A stretch of DNA of 64,000 nt from a bacterium (GTDB taxonomy: Bacteria > Myxococcota_A > Bradymonadia > UBA7976 > UBA1532). The notes beneath the pieces are model-generated. The model did no database searches. It had not been told where the DNA came from and saw nothing but the letters and a program-made list of their open reading frames with translations. Positions 46,028 to 54,500 of the stretch are shown one piece after another (positions within the stretch are counted from its first letter, which is position 1; each line of letters starts with the position of its first letter). Location: positions 372,001 to 436,000 of the forward strand of contig JAUHXC010000002.1 of NCBI GenBank assembly GCA_030427205.1. Direction: 5' to 3'. The position numbers and the translations under genes are program-made.

Positions 46028-46948
46028 TCAGGGGTCCCAGTTGACGCCGACGCGGCTGCCGGCCCGCATGATGTGGGTCTCCGGCTCGCCGGCGCCGGGC
46101 GCCAGGTACTCGTAGCCGGCCCAGATCATGGCATACGGCATCACCCCGGCGATGCGCAACGTGGCCACGCCGACGCCGACGCCGACCCGGCCCCCGTAGC
46201 GCAGGCCCTCGTACTCGTTGCGGGTGGCCCGGGTCACCGCCGCCACGTCGAGGTCGTAGCGGAAGGTGCCGTCGAGCACCCGCAGCAGCACCGGGATGCC
46301 CGCCGTGGCCACCGCCTTGACGCTGCGCGCGCCGTTCTCGGTGCGGGGGAAGGTGCTGGCGACGCCGACCTCGACGCCGACGCCGATGGTGAGGCGATCG
46401 GAGATGCCGTAGGCCGGGATCAGCCGCCCGAGGCCCGTGCCGCCGACGGCGAACTCGCCCTCCTGGATGACGATCTGGCCGCTGCCCATGCTCTCGGCGA
46501 GGAAGACGAGGCGGTCGGTATTGGCCTGCACCCCGGCGAAGTCGGCGTCGGGGGTCAGCCAGAACGGGCAGTCAGCGCGGTGGTCTTCGGCGAAGCGCAG
46601 CGCGGCGGAGATGCGCTCGATGAGCAACGCCTCCTTGGCCGGGCCCAGGTCGCCCTCGGCGGCGGCCCAGATCGCCTTCGACGAGCCGCCCTCTTCGGTG
46701 AGGCGACCGTCGAGCCAGCCCGCGAGCGCCAGCCGGGTCTCGGGGGTGGCCTGGCAGGCGCTGGTCATGATCGCTGGCGAGGCCTGCTTGATCTCGTGCT
46801 CGTCGACGACCCAGTCGATGCGGGCCCGGGTCTCGATGATGCTGCGCAGGTCGAGGTACAGCGCCCGCTCGCTGGCCGCTTGGGGCAGGCGCACGCAGCC
46901 GCTGGCGAGCGCGGCGAACACCGCGATCGCGGGCAGCAATCGCTTCAT
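46028..46948 (-). CDS. Outer-membrane lipoprotein of unknown function
   Basis: A 306-aa protein taken from ATG 46948 (GGGAGAGTCCCTC upstream; the track ORF extends into hslO). The lipoprotein signal is MKRLLPAIAVFAALASGC. Residues ~20-140 are helical (SERALYLDLRSIIETRARIDWVV; KEALLIERISAALRFAEDHR) with two further cysteines. The C-terminal half is beta-rich and barrel-like (RLTIGVGVEVGVASTFP; YGGRVGVGVGVATLRIAGVMPYAMIWAGYEYL) and ends GSRVGVNWDP. The soluble-then-barrel order resembles the pair at 21058-23057, though I see no direct sequence match. It lies between hslO and the broken hydratase gene. Confidence 0.72.
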   Translation of the reverse strand: MKRLLPAIAVFAALASGCVRLPQAASERALYLDLRSIIETRARIDWVVDEHEIKQASPAIMTSACQATPETRLALAGWLDGRLTEEGGSSKAIWAAAEGDLGPAKEALLIERISAALRFAEDHRADCPFWLTPDADFAGVQANTDRLVFLAESMGSGQIVIQEGEFAVGGTGLGRLIPAYGISDRLTIGVGVEVGVASTFPRTENGARSVKAVATAGIPVLLRVLDGTFRYDLDVAAVTRATRNEYEGLRYGGRVGVGVGVATLRIAGVMPYAMIWAGYEYLAPGAGEPETHIMRAGSRVGVNWDP

Positions 46949-46980
46949 GAGGGACTCTCCCGCAGGCCCGCCAGGCGGTC

Positions 46981-47880
46981 CTAGTTGGCCTGTTCGTACA
47001 TGCGCGCCCCGTAGAGCAGCGCGTTCATCTGATCGCGATCGAAGATGTAGCGGGTGCGGCAGAAGTGGCACTCGACCACGGTTTCTTCGAGCTCGGCGGT
47101 CATGCGCTCGAGCTCGGCCGAACCCAGGGTGCACAGCTTGCGGGCGAAGTGCTCCCGATCGCAGGGACAGACGTAGTGCAGCTCGGTCTGCGCCAGGACC
47201 TGCGGCGCGTCGAAGAGCCGATCGAGCACCCCGCGCAGGTCGAGGCCGCCGGCGAGCAGATCGCCGATGGGCGGCAGGCGCTGGATGCGCTCGATGAGCG
47301 TCTGCAGGATCTCGGGCGACGCGTCGGGCAGCGCCTGCACCAGGAAACCGCCGGCCTGGGCCACGCCTTTGGGCCCCAGCCGCTCGCCGACGCTCACCGC
47401 GCTGGCGACCTGCTCGCTGCTGAGCAGATACTCGGCCACGTCGGCCCCGACGCCCCCGTCGACGAGCGGGATGACGCCGCGATAGGCCGGCGCGTCGGCC
47501 TCGAGCCGGCGGATCACCGTCATGCGGCCCATGCCGATGCCCGCGGCCAGATCGAGCCCGCCGGTGTCGGCCCGGGGATTCTGCACGGTCGCGCGCACGG
47601 TGCCGTCGGCGTCGGCGATGGCGTAGATCTCGCCGAGCGGGCCGTCGCCGTTGATCTGGATGCCGAGCTGCTGCTTGTGCTTGAGCCCGGCGGCCAGCAT
47701 CAGCGCGGCGGTGCTGACCCGCCCCAAGGCCATGGCGCCGAGCGGGCCGGCGTCGTGATCCGCCTGCAACCGGGTCACGAGGTCGGTGGTGCGGGCGACG
47801 ACGAACTTCACCGCCCCGCCGAGGGCGAGGCCGCGCAGCAAGAGATCTCGCTCGGCGTCGGCGGGGTGGGACTCGATCAT
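46981..47880 (-). CDS. hslO: Hsp33 redox-regulated chaperone
   Basis: A 299-aa protein of the standard family length. The C-terminal zinc switch is complete: CPC (Cys238, Cys240) and ECHFC (Cys271, Cys274). Oxidation of these cysteines releases zinc and activates holdase activity toward unfolding proteins in the cytosol. The N-terminal domain carries the usual ALMLAAGLKHKQQLGIQINGDGPLGEI core and GGVGADVAEYLLSSEQVASAVSVGV-like segment. Its ATG overlaps the stop of the upstream TfoX-domain gene (ATGA). The pairing with a glutathione peroxidase unit elsewhere in the window also suggests oxidative-stress handling. Confidence 0.95.
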   Translation of the reverse strand: MIESHPADAERDLLLRGLALGGAVKFVVARTTDLVTRLQADHDAGPLGAMALGRVSTAALMLAAGLKHKQQLGIQINGDGPLGEIYAIADADGTVRATVQNPRADTGGLDLAAGIGMGRMTVIRRLEADAPAYRGVIPLVDGGVGADVAEYLLSSEQVASAVSVGERLGPKGVAQAGGFLVQALPDASPEILQTLIERIQRLPPIGDLLAGGLDLRGVLDRLFDAPQVLAQTELHYVCPCDREHFARKLCTLGSAELERMTAELEETVVECHFCRTRYIFDRDQMNALLYGARMYEQAN

Positions 47881-48149
47881 GACAGCTCCTCACAGATGCG
47901 GCGCCAGGCGGCGTCGAGTTCACGGCGGCGCGCGGCCGGCAGGCGGTTCCAGCGCAAGTCGCTGATGGCCCCGTCGAGGGCGTACAGCGCGTTGCGTGAC
48001 AGGCCCGCGCGCCCCAAGCGATACAGGCGGGCCCAGGCCTCGATCGCCCCGACCTGCCGCAGCTCGTCGGGGGTCGCGATCCCCACCTCGGCGAGCCGCT
48101 CGGCGGTGGTGGGGCCCAGGTTGAGCATGTATTCCAGGCGGTCGCTCAC
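47877..48149 (-). CDS. TfoX C-terminal domain protein
   Basis: A 90-aa protein with GTG start 48149 and GGAGCAGACCC upstream. The whole length matches the TfoX/Sxy C-terminal domain: LNLGPTTAERLAEVGIATPDELRQVGAIEAWARL, then LSRNALYALDGAISDLRWNRLPAARRRELDAAW. It is a small helix-hairpin-helix-like module. In full TfoX it is preceded by an N-terminal domain involved in competence regulation. Here that domain is missing, as in many stand-alone copies. The gene overlaps hslO by four bases. A competence role should not be assumed. Confidence 0.85.
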   Translation of the reverse strand: MSDRLEYMLNLGPTTAERLAEVGIATPDELRQVGAIEAWARLYRLGRAGLSRNALYALDGAISDLRWNRLPAARRRELDAAWRRICEELS

Positions 48150-48280
48150 GGGTCTGCTCCGGGTCGGATCCCTGGCGCCGGGGTCGGCGGCGGCGTAGAC
48201 TACCCGCTTCGGATGCGCGCGTCTGCCCCAGAGTTGCCGGATGGGTCGACTTCGACCCCGTCCCCCGCCGCGAGTCGTCG

Positions 48281-50389
48281 ATGGAGCTGCTGATCGGACT
48301 GCTGCTCGTCGGCGTCGCCGCCCTGGCGGTGCCCCGGGGCCGGGTGCGTCTGGCGGCGATGGGCGGCATCGTGCTCGGCGCGGTGATCCTGGCGGTGATC
48401 CGGCCGGCGCCCTCGGCGGACCTCGCCCGCTACCTGCCCGACGACGCGACCGCCCCCGACGACGCCCGGTTCAGCTCGTCCCGGGCGTGCCGCGCCTGCC
48501 ACGCCGACGCCTACGAGAGCTGGCACCGCAGCCACCATCGCCAGATGACCCAGGCCGTGGGGCCCGAGACCGTGCTCGCGCCGTTTGATGGCCGGGTGCT
48601 CGTCGACGGGCCGCGGACCTACCGGGTCTTTCGCAAAGGCGACGGCTTCTTCGTCGACATGCCGCGCTACGGCACCAACGGCGAGACGCCCGATCAGCGC
48701 ATGGTCCGCCCGGTGGTCATGAGCACCGGCTCGCACCACATGCAGGCGTATTGGATCCCCTCCCCGCACGTCGACGAGCCGCCGGCCCGGGTGGGTCGGG
48801 CGCTGTTCAACGATCGCTGCACCGGCTGCCACGGCACCGACGGGCGCAGCAAGGGCGAGGTCGAAGCGCTGCGCGACGCGATGCTGCTGCCCTACGAGAT
48901 CGAGCGCGCGCTCGACGAGCCGGCGCACGCGCAGCTCGATCGCCGCGATCCGCAGGGGCTGGCCGAGATCGTGCGCTTCGTGACCCGCATCCAGACCACC
49001 GGGCGCTTGATGCAGTTCCCTTTCGTCTGGTTGGTGCGTCACCAGCGCTGGGTCAACGAGGAGCATACGTTTCTCCAGCCGCCCTATACGCCCGCGGCCG
49101 CCGAGATCTGGGGCGATCCGTGGAGCGACGGCTGCGACCAGTGCCACAGCGTTCGCCCGGACTACGACTGGAGCGCCGACGACCAGCGCGGCGAAGCCGA
49201 GGTCGCCGAGCTGGGCATCGCCTGTGAAGCCTGCCACGGGCCCGGCCGGGGGCACATCGCGCTGCACCGCGATCCCGCCGCGCGCTATCGCAGCCACCTG
49301 GCCGCCGACCCGCCGCCCACCGACGACATCGTCCAGCCCGCCGATCTCGACCACCGCCGGGCGAGCGCGGTGTGCGGGCAGTGCCACGCCGAGCTGGTGG
49401 TGCACGACCCCGAGACGCGTTTCGAGCCGGGCATCGCGCTCGAGGCCCACGGCGGCGTGGTGCAGTTCACCCCCGAGAATCCGCCGCCGTGGCTCGCGCC
49501 CATCCTCGAAGACGAGCCCAACCTGCTCATCGACGCGTTCTGGACCGACGGCACGATCCGCATCGCCGGCCGCAACTACAACGCCCAGGCGCTGACCGGC
49601 TGCTTCACCCGCGGCCAGATGTCGTGCCTCACCTGCCACTCGATGCACGACGGCCCGCCGAACGATCAGCTCAAGGGGCCGGCGGTCGACGATCGGCCGT
49701 GCCTCGACTGCCACCCGGTCATCGGCGCCGACGTGACGGCGCATACCCATCATCCGGCCGAGTCGAGCGGCAGCCGCTGCTACAACTGCCACATGCCCCA
49801 CACCACCGTCGGGCTGCTGACCTTGATGCGCTCCCACCGCGTCGACAGCCCGTCGGCCGAGCGCACCGCGTGGAGCGGCCGCCCCGACGCGTGCAGCCTC
49901 TGTCATATCGATCGGACCCTGGCCGAGACGTCAAAAACCCTGACCGAGTGGTACGGGCAGCCCGATCTGCCGCCCACGGCGGACGACCTCGGCGCGTCGG
50001 CGGTCGTCGCCTGGGCCCTGCGGGGAGACGCGGTTCAGCGGGCGACGGCGGCCTGGCACATGGGCTGGGGGCCGGCCCTCGAAGCGGCCGGTTCGGACTG
50101 GCAGGTGCCCTATCTGGCCATCCTGCTCGACGACCCCTACGCCGCCGTGCGGGCCATCGCGATTGACGCGTTGCGTCGGCATCGCGGCTTCGCCGACTTC
50201 GAGTACGACTACGTCGCGCCGTCGGCTGCGCGTCAGGCGCGCGGTGAAGCGGCCATCGCGCGCTGGCATTCTGCGGGCCCGCCGCCGGATAGACCGACCG
50301 CCTTCATCGTCGACGGGCAGCTCGATCGGTCGCGCATCGAGATCCTCTTCGAGCGCCGGGACGATACCGAGGTGCGCGTCAACGAATGA
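48281..50389 (+). CDS. Membrane-anchored nine-heme cytochrome c
   Basis: A 702-aa protein with two N-terminal hydrophobic segments (~1-17 and ~24-40) and then an exported multiheme region. Nine CxxCH motifs are present: CRACH (70-74), CTGCH, CDQCH, CEACH, CGQCH, CLTCH, CLDCH, CYNCH and CSLCH. Extra His residues (HRSHHRQM; HTHHP) could serve as axial ligands. The last ~150 residues have HEAT-like helices (AAWHMGWGPALEAAGSDWQVPYLAILLDDPYAAVRAIAIDALRRH). It probably transfers electrons in the periplasm, attached to the inner membrane. No partner oxidoreductase is adjacent. The start is ATG 48281, without a strong ribosome site. Confidence 0.92.
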   Translation: MELLIGLLLVGVAALAVPRGRVRLAAMGGIVLGAVILAVIRPAPSADLARYLPDDATAPDDARFSSSRACRACHADAYESWHRSHHRQMTQAVGPETVLAPFDGRVLVDGPRTYRVFRKGDGFFVDMPRYGTNGETPDQRMVRPVVMSTGSHHMQAYWIPSPHVDEPPARVGRALFNDRCTGCHGTDGRSKGEVEALRDAMLLPYEIERALDEPAHAQLDRRDPQGLAEIVRFVTRIQTTGRLMQFPFVWLVRHQRWVNEEHTFLQPPYTPAAAEIWGDPWSDGCDQCHSVRPDYDWSADDQRGEAEVAELGIACEACHGPGRGHIALHRDPAARYRSHLAADPPPTDDIVQPADLDHRRASAVCGQCHAELVVHDPETRFEPGIALEAHGGVVQFTPENPPPWLAPILEDEPNLLIDAFWTDGTIRIAGRNYNAQALTGCFTRGQMSCLTCHSMHDGPPNDQLKGPAVDDRPCLDCHPVIGADVTAHTHHPAESSGSRCYNCHMPHTTVGLLTLMRSHRVDSPSAERTAWSGRPDACSLCHIDRTLAETSKTLTEWYGQPDLPPTADDLGASAVVAWALRGDAVQRATAAWHMGWGPALEAAGSDWQVPYLAILLDDPYAAVRAIAIDALRRHRGFADFEYDYVAPSAARQARGEAAIARWHSAGPPPDRPTAFIVDGQLDRSRIEILFERRDDTEVRVNE

Positions 50390-50649
50390 CGCGATGGCCG
50401 ATCGCGCTGCGGGTCTGCCCTGCCGTCTGCGCGATGTGTCAGGAGACCCGGTGCGTCCCGCAGGTACATGCCCGTACATCTGCCACGAAATGAAGCACGG
50501 CCCGGATCCGGTTGCGGCCCGTACCCGTGGCCCGTGCGCATGTCGGCGACAATTCTGCGACCGCCGGGCGACAACCCTATTGATCGGAATGATCGTTTTG
50601 GCGTACACCCTTCGTCATAGGTCCGGCGAGTCCGGTACAGGAGCTATAC

Positions 50650-51459
50650 ATGATGACCTCGTCGGCCCCGCTCTCGAAGCAGCCGGACCTGCGCGCCCTG
50701 CGCGCCCTGACGTGGCAGAACCACAGCGGCCGATATGCGATCTCCGGCGCGTGCGGCAGTCACGTCGGCCTGCGATCACGCAACGAAGACGCCTTCTTCG
50801 CCAGCGCCCGGGACTCGCTGGTGGCCATCGCCGATGGCATGGGCGGGCACCCCGGCGGGCACATCGCCTCCGATCTGGCGGTGCGCAGCATACACGGGCC
50901 CCTGACCGACAGACCGCCCCGCCGCGTCCGGGTCGAGCCCGAGCAGCACCGCGTCCGCCTGATGAACGCGCTCGTCGGCTGCAACCGCATCATCCGCCAG
51001 CGCCATCCGCAGGATCCCGAGCGCCCGATGGCGACCACCGTCGTGGCTTTGTGGCTCATCGATGGCTGGGCGATCTTCGGGCATGTGGGTGACAGCCGGC
51101 TCTACCGCCTGCGCGACGGCGTGCTGACCCCGCTGACGCTGGATCACAACGCGCTCGGCGAGGCGCTGCGGCTCGGGCTGCACCCCGACGACGTCGGCGA
51201 CATCCCTCATCATCTGCTCTCGCGCGCCCTGGGGCTCGACGAGACCGTGCGGCCCGATGTGAACCACTGCTCGCTGGTCAGCGGCGATCGCTACCTGCTG
51301 TGCACCGACGGGCTGACCGAAGCGGTGGACGACGCGTATCTCGCCGCGACCCTCGCCCGCCCGGTCTCGGCCGAGCAGACCATGCGCGCGCTGCTCGAAG
51401 CGGCGATGGTCTCCGGCTCGAGCGACAACATCACGCTGGCGGTGCTCGACATCCGCTGA
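50650..51459 (+). CDS. PP2C-type serine/threonine protein phosphatase
   Basis: A 269-aa metal-dependent phosphatase with AGGAGC upstream of ATG 50650. The PPM motifs are present: VGLRSRNEDAFF (metal-binding Asp region), VAIADGMGGHPGGHIAS (the classic DGMGG), FGHVGDSRLYRLRDG, LLCTDGLTEAV and GSSDNITLAVLD at the C-terminus. The ~35 residues before the core have no known domain. It dephosphorylates Ser/Thr residues and usually works opposite Hanks-type kinases, none of which is in this window. It has no tight operon partner. Confidence 0.93.
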   Translation: MMTSSAPLSKQPDLRALRALTWQNHSGRYAISGACGSHVGLRSRNEDAFFASARDSLVAIADGMGGHPGGHIASDLAVRSIHGPLTDRPPRRVRVEPEQHRVRLMNALVGCNRIIRQRHPQDPERPMATTVVALWLIDGWAIFGHVGDSRLYRLRDGVLTPLTLDHNALGEALRLGLHPDDVGDIPHHLLSRALGLDETVRPDVNHCSLVSGDRYLLCTDGLTEAVDDAYLAATLARPVSAEQTMRALLEAAMVSGSSDNITLAVLDIR

Positions 51460-51520
51460 GGCCCGGCCGGCCGAGCTGACGGCGGCCGATCTCACACCCA
51501 GCGAACTCACACGGCCAGCC

Positions 51521-54500
51521 TCACTGCCCCGCGGACGCCCCCGACCGGTGATCGTCGGCCAGCTGCTGCACGATGAACGGGCGCAGGGTCTGCGCCTCGA
51601 TGATGCGATCGATCGAGCCCACCTGCCGCGCGCGCTCGACGGTGTGCACCCCATCGAACCGCGCGGCGATCTCCGCCAGCGCCGCCGATCGCGCAGACTC
51701 ACCGCCGCCCAGCTCCGCCGTACGCCGCCGCACATCGCGGGCGAAGACGACCGCCGCGGCCGGCGCCCCGCCGATGACCGACGCGAAGCTGCCGCGGATG
51801 GCCACCGAGACGAGGCGCGGGTTGAGCGCCTTGGAGAAGACGACATAGGCCCCGCCGTGATAGCGCGAGAGCACGGCGAAGACGATCGGGCCGTCGAAGT
51901 TGACCACCGCCCGGCCGATCTCGGCGCCGTACTCCAGCTGCCACTGACCCAATGACTCGGGCGAGCCGTCGAAGCCGGAGAGGTTGGCCAGCACCACCAC
52001 CGGCCGCCGCCCGCTCGCCGCGTTGAGCGCCCGGGCCACCTTGCGCGACGCCTGGGGATACAGCGTGCCGCCGGCGAGCTGAGCCGGGCCGTCGGCGCTG
52101 GGCTGGCCCACCCGCGAGACCGGCTGGTTCTCGATGCCGATCACCGTCGCGCCGAAGCCGCCGATGCGCGCCTCCCAGACCACCGCGGTCTCGGCGCCGC
52201 GCCAGGCGGCCCAGCGCTCGACGGGGCGGCAGCCGCGGTCGATCACCGCCGCCATCACCGGGCGCACCGCGAACGGCCGCTTGCGGTCGGGGTTGTGCCG
52301 ACTGTCGAACAGCTCGCCGATGCGCTCGAAGCCATGGCCCGCGTCCGCCGGATAGGCGTCGAGGGTCATGTCGCGATCGGCGGGGTCGTCGGTGGCGATC
52401 CGCCGCGGGCGCCGCTCGCCGGGCGGCACGTAGACGTGATCGTGATAGCGGTAGATCAGCCCGTAGGCCTGGGCCAGATCGGCCGCGTGGGCCTGGGCCT
52501 GGCCGTTGGGTCCCATGACCGCGGTGTAGCCGCCCAGAGCCAGATCATCCGCCGCCGAGACGCAGCCCGAGGCGTCGAGGGCGCGCTTGCCGGTGAGCAC
52601 CATCGCCCCGCGATCGGTCATCACCAGCAGGCCGCGGGTATGCATCATCATCGTCGCTTCGGCGTTCCAATAGGCCTGAGCGCCGACGCAGACCCCGGAG
52701 ACGATGAGGTCGATCTGACCGCCGGCCTGGGTGAAACGCACGATGCGGGCCAGCACCCGGGCGGTCCAATCCAGGTTCTCGGTGCCGGTGTCCCAGTCGA
52801 TGCGGGCCCCCGCGCTCAGGGCGACCCACTCCAGCGGCAGGTCACGCTGCTCGGCCAGATCGAGCGCGGCGATGACCCGGCGGCACTCGGGCTCGGCCAG
52901 CGCGCCCATGCGCCGGGTGGGATCAGAGACCAGCAGGACCCGCTCGAACGCATCGTCGCGATCGGCGGGGCGCGAGACGATGGTCCCGACGACCAGCGCC
53001 GCCCGGTTCTGACCCCGCGGGCGGTCGACGGACACCAGCGCCGGCCCGTCGAGGTCGTGCTCGACGAAGGTGCTCGGCGGCAGATCGCCGCGGCCCTCCA
53101 GCATGCGCACGATCTCGTAGGGGTGCACGATGTTGCGCCGCCGGGCGACCACCAGCGCCTGCTCGTAGCCGGTGACCGGGGCCAGCGGGGCCAGCGACGC
53201 CGGGTTGAGCTCCAGCTCGAGGCGGTGGCCGCTGCGATCGTAGATCGAGAGATCGGACAGGCCCTCGGGCGCGCCGCCGCCGGTGAACCGGGCGCGCACG
53301 ACCAGCTTCTCCAGGCCGATACGCCGCGCGGCGGGGGCCAGTCGCGCCGCGTAGGCCTTCATCAGCGACGTGGCATACGGGATCGGCGGCACGACGCGCA
53401 ACGTGATGCGGTTCCATTGCAGCCGTCGGCGCGGATCGTGGGCCGCCCGCGCCGCCTCGATCGCCCGCACGGCCGCGTGGAAGACCCGCTCGATATGCGG
53501 CAGACGCAGCGGTCGGCCGGTGCCCAGCCGTTCGAGGCTGCGCACCTCGCCGAAGGCCAGCAGGCGCACGTCCTCGGCGTTCTCCCGGGCCCGGGCGTGG
53601 AACAGCACCACGTCGTCATCGCTGGGCAGGCGCTTGAACTCGAAGCGCTCGAGTCGATCGAGCTCGAGGCGCCGCGCGGTGCTGGGCATCACGTCGGTGC
53701 GGTCGACCCGCTCGCTGCCGTCGGCGTAGAACCGCCGGACCCGCGGATAATGCGGCCCGCGCACGACCAGGATGCAGACCTCGCCCCACGGCGGCCGGGC
53801 GCGCCCGTCGGGTCGCGCGGCGGTGACCGCCCGGGCCATGGCCTCTTCGACCGCCGCCGGGCTCTCGGGCACGAGGACGAGATCGAGCCGGCGGGTGGGC
53901 GGCAGGGCGTGGGCGGTCGCGACGAGGGCCTCGACCTCGTCGATGCGGCCGGTCACGCAGACGACCGCCTGATCCCCCTCCCCCGCCCGAAAGGCCGGGC
54001 GCTCACCGAGGGTCAGCGCCTCGAAGGGGAAGTCGCCGCCGGTCCACTCAAGGCGCCGGGCGACGCCCTCGGCGGCCACCGGACAGCCCGCCGCGGCCTC
54101 GGGCGCGAGCCCCGGCACCAGCGACTCGGGGGCGGCGATGAAGCCGGTCCAGTCGAGGGTGCCGGCCCGCAGCCGCTGCAGCATCTCTTCGGCCCGCGCC
54201 TCGCCGCGCTGGGTCAGCCGATGCAGCGCGGCCCGCTCGATGAGCCGATAGCGGGCGCGATCGGCCGCCTCGCGCACCGGCCCGAAGCGCCCCGGATCGA
54301 GGTTGCACAGCCGGTCGAGCAGAGCCGGCGGCGCGTCGGTCAGGCGCTCGATCAGCCGGGCGGCGGCGGGCACGGTCTCGGGCAGCGCGTCCTGGGCCCG
54401 GGCCAGCCGATCGAGGGCCTCGTCGGGCGCCGCCTCGGCGTCGAGCTCGTCGATGCCGTGGTGGCGCAGCGCGCGGGCCAGCGCCTTGCGCGCGCCGGCG

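Noticed and set aside
50386-50493. 35-aa Cys-containing ORF overlapping the cytochrome stop (ATGA)
   Set aside because: It has CPAVCAMC and a coupled start, but the length and lack of any further support make chance more likely.
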